This document shows, in pieces, positions 47,559-55,900 of a DNA stretch of 64,000 bases (positions within the stretch are counted from its first letter, which is position 1; every line of letters starts with the position of its first letter). The translations under genes and the position numbers were made by a program. Source of the stretch: Aspidiotus rigidus (Eukaryota; Arthropoda; Insecta; Hemiptera; Diaspididae); the NCBI GenBank assembly GCA_035079385.1, contig JAVHKY010000013.1, forward strand, positions 10,662,001-10,726,000, written 5' to 3'. The notes below the pieces were generated by a model that saw only the letters and a list, made by a program, of their open reading frames with translations, was not told the DNA's origin and searched no databases.

Positions 47559-49500
47559 TCAAGACAGGAAGTGCTGATTAATGTTGTAGTAGAATTTAAT
47601 GAACGGATTAAGAAAGGTAGATGATATGTCGTTTAGAGTCGACGAGTTTGTAGATGAAGAGCGAATGATCTCGGTTTCTTCCAGACGATTCATGGTTTGA
47701 CCTTTATCGGCGTTGTGAAGGAGTTCGATGACGGCATTATCGACGGGGTGATTTTTATCCGTACAATGTTCAGCAAAAGCAAAGTATTTTCCATTGGAGA
47801 TGACTGCTTTATGCTCGCGAAAGCGAGTACGGAGGGAACGGCCGGTCTGGCCAACGTACTGGGCATCGCAGGACCCGCACGTTATTCGGTAAATGCCTGA
47901 CTTATCCATTGGTGGTGCAGCATCCTTCAAGGTGGAGAGGTTAGACAAAGTGTTGACTGGATACAAGCCTACTCGGTAGTTGAATCTTCGGAGCTTTGAG
48001 GAAAGTTTTTCTGTAGGTCTCCCGAGGTATGGTAGGCGAATCCATCGTGTTCTGGACGTTGAGCTCTTTTGAGAGGGGGGCTCGTCGGGAGGGAGTTCGG
48101 TGAGCAGCTTTTTTAAGTTGTTTACGTCTGACCAAGAGGCGGATGTTAGATTCAAGGGCGTTTAACTTGGCAATATTTGCTTGACCTCGTGTTCGAAAGC
48201 TGCGTCATCTAGAGGAATGTGGATCAGCCTGTGGATGGCTGCGTTGATGGCTGCCATTTTGTGGGATGGAGGATGGAAGGAGTCCGCGTGGATAGAAACG
48301 CCCGTGAACGAAGCTTTCCTAAAGATGTCAAATTTAGCTTTTAGAATATGATTATGTTTTTCGATGAGGGTGATGGTGACGTATAGGAAATTGATGCTAT
48401 TTCCTCCTGTTTCAAGCGTGATTTTATAGCGGGGTCAAAATTGTTGAGTTCTTGGAGGAAGAGTTGTACCTCCGGAAGAGGGCCACGTCAGACACATAAC
48501 ACATCGTCGACGTAGCGAGCCCAGAATCGTATTCGAGAGGCGTACTGGCTTGAGCCGAGGATGGAGGTTTCGAGGTAGTTCATGAACACATTTGCTACTA
48601 GAGAGGATAGTGGACCTCCCATCGGAAGCCCAACCGGAAACTTGTAGGTCGTTTTCCTGAAGACGCAAACGTTTTGAGAGAGGCACACTTGGAGTAAATT
48701 GCGGAATTCGTTGATGATGTCCGGATGAATATTTTGTCTTTCCAGGAACCGGAGGAGGAGGGGGATGGTGCCCGCCACCGGAATTTTAGAAAACTTACTG
48801 GCGATGTCGAAGGTGACTAGTATCGATCCGGAAGGAAAATTTGTGTTGGACATTCTTGATGTGAGATCGAGGGAGTTGCGAACCGCATAAGGAGGATTGA
48901 AGTCGGAAACGGAACAGAACCAGTTGGTCAGGAACTTCGCGAGCTTGTAGGTTGGGTCGGAATAGAAAGCGACGACTGGCCATATTGGTAGGTCTGGCTT
49001 ATGTAGCTTCATCTGCCCATATAGTTGCGGCAGTGAGGGGTTCATTTGTAGGAGGAATTTCCGTTCGTGGGGGAGTATATGCCAGGGTGGTCAGTTTTTT
49101 ACCGAGAAAAAATTCCCTGACTATTCCCTGACTTTCCTAGGTTTTTCCAGACTAAAATCTCCCCTTTTTCGGCTCAAAAAAAAAAATCTTTCATGATTTT
49201 TGAAGCAAAATAATATTTCCCACATTCCTTTAAAACAAGAGTCTGGAGTATGCCTATCTTAGATTATTTAGCCGCGAGTCTCAAAAAAATCCCTGACCTT
49301 AGCCAAAATTCCATGACTTTTCCCTGACTTTTCCCGGTTTTTTAGAAACTGGCCACCCTGATATGCTTAACGTTTTTGATGCAGGAACGCTCTTCTGAGT
49401 TGTATTCGGCGAATTTTGACGAATTTTTGGAGGCACCGGCAGAGGCCAACAAGTCGGTAACCTTTTATTCGTATAATGGGCGCGGCATAATAACAACAGC
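47559..49500 (-). pseudogene. PLE polyprotein: RT, linker and GIY-YIG endonuclease, broken
   Basis: Read leftwards from 49500: KVTDLLASAGASKN, then CIKNVKHILPHERKF (split by a small TIR element at 49083-49360), LPQLYGQMKLHK, PVVAFYSDPTYKLAKFL, ILVTFDIASKFSKIP, GLPMGGPLSSLVANVFM and ARYVDDVLCV with catalytic YVDD at 48514-48503. A TGA follows at 48490-48488 where a Trp codon is usual, and a one-base loss follows near 48430. The thumb (SIHADSFHPPSHKM) and a further frame change near 48130 come before an intact 198-codon end with RWIRLPYLGR, GIYRITCGSCDAQYVGQTGR and RFREH. So four lesions, including the insertion, separate an otherwise complete PLE polyprotein. Confidence 0.87.
49083..49360. mobile_element. 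Non-autonomous TIR element, 278 bp, nested in the PLE
   Basis: Ends: CAGGGTGGTCAGTTTTTTA at the left and aGAAACTGGCCACCCTG at the right, with repeated tccctgactttt blocks next to both. It is bordered by ATATGC at 49077-49082 and 49361-49366. Removing it and one ATATGC restores the PLE frame across the site (KNVKHILPHE), which confirms the boundaries. The 6-bp duplication does not fit hAT (8 bp) or Tc1/mariner (TA), so the superfamily is left open. Confidence 0.88.
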
Positions 49501-49503
49501 TTC

Positions 49504-49978
49504 GATTTGCCTACCATACCTCGGGAGACCTACAGCAAAATTTTCCTCAAAGCTCCGAAGATTCAACTACCGTGTAGGCTTCTATCCAGTCAACACTTTG
49601 TCTAACCTCTCCACCTTGAAGGATGCTGCACCACCAATGAATAAGTCAGGAATTTACCGAATAACGTGCGGGTCCTGCGATGCCCAGTACGTTGGCCAGA
49701 CCGGCCGTTCCCTCCGTACTCGCTTTCGCGAGCATAAAGCAGCCATCTCCAATGGAAAATACTCTGCTTTTGCTGAACATTGCACGGATAAAAATCACCC
49801 TGCCGTCATCGAACTCCTTCACAACGCCGATAAAGGTCAAACCATGAATCGTCTGGAAGAAACCGAGATCATTCCCTCTTCATCTACAAACTCGTCGACT
49901 CTAAACGACACATCATCTATCTTTCTTAATCCGTTCATTCAATTCTACTACAACGTTAATCAGCACTTCCTGTCTTGA
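49504..49978 (+). pseudogene. 5'-truncated inverted copy of the PLE endonuclease
   Basis: From LPYLGRPTAKFSSKLRRF onward the frame parallels the C-terminal 165 residues of the minus copy: GIYRITCGSCDAQYVGQTGR, RFREHKAAISNGKYSAFAEH and NRLEETEI. It lacks three residues (DNA in the other copy) in the HPVDNAV region. The first 43 codons of the open frame (49376-49503) are antisense of the minus copy, so the apparent fused protein is an artefact of the inversion. It has no RT and is not a gene in its own right. Confidence 0.82.
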
Positions 49979-50036
49979 CCTGATCCCCTCGTTCAACTTT
50001 CTTTCATCTCCTTACCAGTTTCAATGCTTTCATTCA

Positions 50037-50085
50037 GTTCTCCCCTGATGATGATAGACGCCAGATCTATCGAAACCGGTCGAAC
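50037..50085 (+). ncRNA. Hammerhead ribozyme motif of the PLE, right arm
   Basis: Same sequence as the left-arm motif in reverse: GTTC (50037-50040), CTGATGA (50045-50051), one extra T, GATAG/CTATC stem II, GAAA (50072-50075), CCGGTC ending at 50081, then GAAC (50082-50085). About 60 bp after the endonuclease stop. If the whole dimer were transcribed, one strand would carry a sense and an antisense ribozyme. Confidence 0.68.
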
Positions 50086-50375
50086 AACTAGTCCTCGGAA
50101 CTAATCTAAATTTATATTTTCGACAAATTTATCATTATATTATTTTGATCAATTTTTCCCATTTTATATTTTATTTTATTTCATTTTATTTTATTTCTGT
50201 TCTACCTCTTTTCCGTTGTGGTGTTTCTCTAGTCATCTGACTAAAAAATTTCGATAATAAAACTCTAGTTCCGGACTCGCTAATCTGTTACGTGCTGTAC
50301 TATTCCTCCTATTCTATTCAAATGACTCGTAGTCACGAAGAAAACATTCAAATTATTCAAATTTACAAAAGTGAA

Positions 50376-52135
50376 CCCGAATCAATCACAATTCCGATCT
50401 CGCTCCAAATCAGTATAGATAGCAGTTCATAATTCTAAACGAGTACTAATGCACAGACTTGACCTAGTAGTACCTTAGAGTGGGAAGAGTCAACGTGCCT
50501 CAAGTTGTTCTCTATCTTAACTGATTTGGTAGCATAAGTCGAGTTCTCGCTATTTTCATCGGAGCTGCAATCAAATCGTTGTTACCAAAGCGTCTGTTCG
50601 AGAATGAAATCGTTCGTACCATAAAATTGCACCTTTTAGGTGCTGCTTCGCTCGAGGACAAAGTTTGAGGATCAAATCGCAAAAAATAAAACTGCACTAT
50701 GTCGGGCAAATAATTCGCTTGGCTGTAAAGCTCGTGTCGTACCCTATTCATGATTTTACGATGCCCTCTTTTTTTTTTCTTCAATCTACATAACAAAGCG
50801 CTTCTAGTTCGAGTATACTCTCATTACAGTATAGCTACATGCACATTGCTACACTAAAGTACGCACTTAAGGATGTCATATAATGTGGAAATTACCCTCC
50901 AGAAATTTTCGATTAACTTTCGAATTGACTCGTTGTCTTTTCTCGGGTCGACACAAATATGCATACGACGAGTTCTCGCGCCAGTATTAAGAGTAGAATT
51001 TCGTTTATTTGTTCGAGGACGCGCTCCGTTTAGACGAGTTAACGCGACTCCGGGGACGAATAGTGGGACGGAGTACGGAGTCGGGATGCATAAGTCGGGG
51101 GATATGAGCGGCGAACGTCCGCAGAAAGGTAGCGCAATTAAATATTCAATTGCAGCTTACGTTGCGTTGCGCTATTTCAATAAATAAATAGTACGGATCG
51201 GGAAATAAATACGTTCGTGCGTCGCAGGCTAGAAAAAAATTTCAGTCATTCATACTGCGGCACGTGGAGTGGGTGTAGCGGAAGAAATGCCGATGCCTGC
51301 CCTACGTCGTTGCATCGTCGTCGTATCGCCGGCGTGTGATTTGTAAAACAAAACGGTGAACGGGAAAAATTTTTCCGCCAAGGTAGTCACCGGTGAAGAA
51401 TTACGTCTATCGCCGTTGTACGTACTACTAACTTATTAAATTCGAGCTAGTCGGCTCCTGTACTACGGAACGCTGTCTATTGAGTGCAGACGTATCATGC
51501 GGCTGTTATTGGATACGAGTGATAATACGTCTCTGATTAGAGCAATCGAAGAGAAATCTATGCCGCCTATCATTTTGCCTGTACAAATCGACGACGCAGT
51601 CTTACGTGATTCTAATTCCTCGTCGTTTATGAGCTCATGGCTTCTTAGCGGGATCTGAATGAGTATTCTGTGCTCGCCGGTGGATCCAATTAATCCACTT
51701 TCGACGTTCGTCACAGGAAAAGTGAAGTACTGAAGGATACTTCAGGAATAATAGTACTCTTCACACATGACAGGGCTGAAACCACTTCGCGGCCCAAGAA
51801 AAAATAGGAGCTGGACTACATTGCGGCCCCTTCGAGGAAGTATTATGCAACTTTTTTAAGGTCGTACTACTAATTAGCGCATGCCGGAACAGAAGGTGTA
51901 AGAGAGTTGAATAATTTCTCAGTTCAACAGTACCACGTCTTCTACGCGTAAACTTCGCCTTCGTGAGGGGTACTACTTTCACAACGTGCTCGCGAACGAT
52001 ATACAACGATAGGTAGATAGTATACTTCCAAATCGTGTATGGTGAAGCTTGACTCAAATGGAGTTGTCCTGGAACGAACAAAATGTACGCCAATTTCGAC
52101 CAGCGTCCGATGAGGCAAAAGGTCGCAAATAACTA
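50376..52135. other. No gene seen; CpG-richer patch near 51.0-51.4 kb
   Basis: The segment 51000-51400 is unusually rich in CG dinucleotides (cgaggacgcgctccg, cgactccggggacg, cgtcgttgcatcgtcgtcgt) compared with the AT-rich surroundings. It could be a promoter or 5' untranslated region of a neighbouring gene, but no exon could be tied to it. Confidence 0.35.
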
Positions 52136-52144
52136 TAGAAGAAA

Positions 52145-53271
52145 GGATGGCGTTATTTGTAGGTACAGTACCGACGGCTAAAGCGTTATTTGTAGGTATA
52201 TACTGACGGCTAAGGCCCTATTTGTAGGTACAGTGTACCGACGAGGAAAACGTTATTTGTAGGTACACAAAAGTTGGTACAATTTGAAGTAAAATTTTTG
52301 CGAATGTATTTGAATACTGAAATATAAGTCAAAGGTACAGCTAAATTATACAGTAGTTATTATGTACTCTTAGGAACAATTTTCACACTCTTCAAAACAT
52401 GCTTCGTGAACTGGTGCCATACAACAATCTGTCAGCATCACCTTCTTCACCTATGCTGATGGACAAACCGCAGACTGGGCATTCAAGATGGAGGACGTCA
52501 TCAGTTCCTTTACGGCATATACGTTTAGTGGCTCTCTTCGTAACGTTAGCTGCTTTACGTTTTTGTCCTCGGCGGTCACCTGATGCTCCTTTTCTGTCAG
52601 ACCTAGTTTTGTTGAAAGATAACTGTCTGTCGGTACGTTTTGGTCGTCCTCGTGACTTAAGTTTCGAGCGGAAGGTCAAGTTGCCAAATTTGTTCTGTCC
52701 CGAGGAAGTCGCAGGTAAGAGACTGTCTTAAGTATTAGGCAGAGGACTGTGTGGAGTGAGAGTATCTTCGTCCTCAGATTTATGGTCCACTCTTGGTCCA
52801 TTCGTCAGTTGTTTGGAAGCTCCCAGTCTGACATCACAACCAGCTCGGACCAAAGTCTCAACTTCCTTCATGACGTTCAAGTACTTCGTAAATTGGGAAG
52901 TACCGTGATTAGCTGCAAGGGTTGCTATGTTCAACATGATCGGAAAGATTTTGTTGTACTTATCGCGTGTCTTCAATACTGTGAGCGAACTGTCAGCAGG
53001 GACATTCTCATCCAACTCTTCTTCACAAGAGGAAACACTCTGAGAGCAAGAAGGAAGAACACTTTGAATTAAAACACTTCACTCATACTCCTTCTCTTAC
53101 CTGCTACGAAAAAGCCAGCTTTTAACATGTTCTCTGTACCTACAAATAACGTTTTATTCGTCGGTACAGAGCACAGTACAGTGTACCTACAAATAACGCC
53201 CTAGCCGTCGGTACGTACCTACAAATAACGATTTAGCCGTTGGTACAGTGTACCTACAAATAATCACATCG
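52145..53271 (-). mobile_element. MULE-like transposon with tandem subrepeats in its inverted ends
   Basis: The left end (about 52149-52270) consists of four units of about 33 bp with tatttgtaggtaca and ccgacggctaa. The right end (about 53140-53271) has four units in reverse complement. The direct repeat TAGAAGAAA borders it at 52136-52144 and 53272-53280. A 9-bp duplication is typical of Mutator-like elements. The interior holds two minus frames that look like the C-terminal part of a MULE transposase. At 1.1 kb it is an internally deleted copy. Confidence 0.8.
52392..53015 (-). pseudogene. MULE transposase C-terminal remnant
   Basis: Two frames follow each other leftwards. The first (53015-52728) has FPIMLNIATLAANHGTSQFT and KYLNVMKEVETLVRAG, then an acidic stretch. 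The second (52679-52392) has RGRPKRTDRQLSFNKTRSDR, basic segments, then ECPVCGLSISIGEE. A basic GRPKRT segment followed by a Cys-pair is common at the end of SWIM-finger MULE transposases. The DDE core and SWIM finger are missing, and a stop and a frame change separate the frames. The transposase reading is inference supported by the element's ends. Confidence 0.5.
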
Positions 53272-54305
53272 TAGAAGAAAAGCAACAGATGATATTTTCG
53301 AGAGATTAGCCAAGGTCATCTGACAAGAGATGTCTTCAAGATGCGAATGTGCAGCAAATACGTAAGTCTATATCTATAAGTGTCTTGCTGAGCCGCAATT
53401 CGGACTATCCCTCACTGCAATATGGGACGCAATGTGGGAATATGTTTTGCGGCCGTTGTATAGTACGGGTCCTAAAGTGCCTGCTACACATAGAAGATAA
53501 TACAAATGATAGATTGAAGATGAAAGTCAGGTTGGAATTGTTAGGAGGAGAGAGAGGGTGATCTCACGTCACCCGTCGATTTCGAGTCATAGGCAATGTC
53601 GAGTCAAAGTAGACTAAAATTCTACGTCAAATCGACATCTTTATCGATATTCATAAAAATACAGTCGATTTTAAAGGTAAATCGATTGCATGATGACGTC
53701 GATTTGAAGTCGAAATATCGTCCAGGGTCTGCTCTGAATTCTACACTGGATGAGATATTTATGATGCACTTTAAGGAGGAGCTGATCTAGAACAAATGCT
53801 AAGGACTGGAACTGGTATCGATAAGTCGACGTCATTTTGGGTCTATGGACTTACTCGATGGTTTCTCAGCCCATATTAATACGACCAAAGGAAATCGGAG
53901 GGAAGATCAATTTTTCAGATCCCACAATTGACGATGCCGCTGCAACAAGGGCACATAGCAAAAAACGTAGTTTTAAGAAAAATGTGTTCAAAGTTCTTAG
54001 TTTGTTCACCTTCTATTTTCTTTCGTTTTCCTGTTTCATTTTCCTTTCTTTCACGTAATATGGGTTCGTGGTTGCACAAATAAGTTTTTAGGTTGAGGAG
54101 CACAGGGGGAGAGGGGGTCAAAGCCAGCCTGAGATTTCGGAATTTCACCATTTTTTATAAGAAACAAGAGAGAAGAAATAAAAAACTTTAAATAAAGACT
54201 TCCACAATGAAACACGAAAATTCGTTTTCTCCGCGAGTACGAGCTTGATTGCTTTGAAACTTCACTAGATTGTAGTTGAAGGATCAAATTATCGAATTGA
54301 ATGAT

Positions 54306-54350
54306 GGCCGCAAGAAGGGCACATACGCCTATGTGCTCTTGTTGCAGCGG
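54306..54350. repeat. Long hairpin with inverted partner 370 bp upstream
   Basis: gccgcaagaagggcacata and tatgtgctcttgttgcagcg pair around a four-base loop (cgcc), giving about 20 bp with a small bulge. The phrase attgacgatgccgctgcaac and its aagggcacatag continuation at 53928-53960 is a further inverted copy of the right half. It may be the end of a small palindromic element. No protein is supported. Confidence 0.7.
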
Positions 54351-54569
54351 CACCGTCAATTGATATTCAAAACCACCGTCATGAATTTGCGATTTGTAGG
54401 AAAGCCACACTACAGACCTCTTAGTCCACGGAGACTCATATTGCCCGCGATCTCACAAATTGGCGTCTTCAATAGTTCAGCTCACCGGTACTTCAAGTTC
54501 CGCTCACTCCCGCTGCATAGAAAGAAGTTACCAGTACTATAAAGTACTTGACCACAGTTCACAAGATTG

Positions 54570-54880
54570 ATATCTTGACATTCATACTTTGATTAAAAGA
54601 AAACGCACGAAGAAAACTCTGGACTCCATCATTGCATTACCTCGTAATAACCCTAGACAGAGGAAGAAAAAAGGGCTCAGCCTCCCTTACATGGAGGAAT
54701 TCTCGTCCGGCTTAGCTAAGATCTTGAATAACTACGGTTTCAATCCGGCCTACAATAACTCGATCACTATCACAAGAAGGAACTTCAGAGCCCTCAGGAT
54801 CCGGTAATTACCGTGGGCCAAAAAGAGTGGAGTTTACAAACTGTCATGTGGAGAATGAAATTCGATATATCCCGTTTAAC
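54570..54880 (+). pseudogene. PLE linker fragment
   Basis: The frame reads LIKRKRTKKTLDSIIALPRN, then KKGLSLPYMEEFSSGLAKIL and NNYGFNPAYNN, which corresponds to the linker between RT and endonuclease (compare RWIRFPFLGQFSSQLSRVL at 22.8 kb). After a frame change, KSGVYKLSCGE, the first strand of GIY-YIG, appears and the copy stops at TCGA-rich repeat sequence. Short dead fragment, a distinct lineage from the other copies. Confidence 0.65.
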
Positions 54881-55900
54881 CATGTCGACCGTCGATTTCG
54901 GGTCAATTTCGATTCATAGGCAATATCGACTCAAAATCGACTAACATTCTACGTCAAATCGATATCTTTACCGATTTCCATGAACATAAAGTCGATTTTA
55001 AAGGCGACTGCATGATGACGTGCATTTAAAGTCGAAATTCGACGTCAATTCTTGGGCTACCAAAAATGTGGTCAATATGAGTGAAATGTGAACAATTCGT
55101 GCACTCCATGTCAACGGAAATAAATGATCGATTTTCGGTCGACTACGATATTTTCATTGTTGACTTGGAATCGACTTAAAAACCGAAGTCCATTTCGAGT
55201 CGATTTAATTAGGCCGTACTGTTGACCAAAAATCAACTGTAAGTCGACTCGTTATCAGTATCGGAATTTAGTCGACATCTGGTCGATACAAAATTCGAAA
55301 GAAGTCAGCTCGAAATTGACGTCGATTTTCAGTCGACAAAAAATTCGAATTCTGTTTAATGTTGTCGACTTAAGTTCGACTATACATATCGACCAAGTTT
55401 GTTTCTGTAACTTCAGTACTCGCATATAAGTTACGTATTCACGGTTACTTAAGGAGGTATTAACATACTATATATTTGAGAAGCGAGCTCTCGGTCAACG
55501 GTTGAGCCACGAAATCGATCTCATATTGACGTTGATGTAAAGTGAACGAAAACTCATATACTTGAATCGACTACATTTTGACATCCATTCAAAGTCAGTA
55601 GGTATAAGACTATCCATTCAAAATGCACTTTATTTCAGCCTCATTTCGGAACAAGCGAAACTTGTCCGTTTAGGGTACGTACAAGAATCATTTACTCCGA
55701 ACCGACTTCTTGTCGAAGTCGAATCGAAGTTCGTTAAATTCTGTTCACTCATGATCGACTTGATTTCTACGTCGATTGCAGGACTCGTGTTAACACGGGT
55801 AAGTCGATTTGCAGTCGTTTGTGATCGATTTCTGGTCGACATATCTCGTTACTATTTCGACGGTAAATCGACGTCGAATTTGTACAACGCACAAACACTT

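Larger units (their letters stand above)
47221..50361. mobile_element. PLE as a head-to-head inverted pair
   Basis: A minus-strand copy with RT and endonuclease (3' end near 47221) is joined at about 49504 to a 5'-truncated plus-strand copy of its own 3' part (49504-50319). The arms 47218-48036 and 49504-50319 are highly similar, with a 9-bp deletion in the right arm. The 14-bp direct repeat TTTACAAAAGTGAA flanks the whole at 47207-47220 and 50362-50375. The right side has about 42 bp between the end of the inverted arm and the direct repeat which the left side lacks. Taken together the dimer looks like one integration event. Confidence 0.88.
53565..55900 (+). repeat. TCGA-rich dispersed repeat block with two direct copies
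   Basis: About 53575-53715 and 54890-55040 are direct repeats sharing cgtcgatttcgrgtca, cataggcaat.tcga.tca, ttctacgtcaaatcga.atc and gactgcatgatgacgt-like text. They flank a hairpin and a PLE linker fragment. From 55.04 to 55.9 kb there are many TCGAyttnaanTCGA motifs, and ttacgtattcacggttactt near 55.43 kb is a variant of the landmark at 16.03 and 16.37 kb. Confidence 0.7.

Noticed and set aside
49376..49503. N-terminal 43 codons of the plus-strand endonuclease frame
   Set aside because: This part is antisense of the minus PLE copy. The apparent fusion protein arises at the inversion junction.
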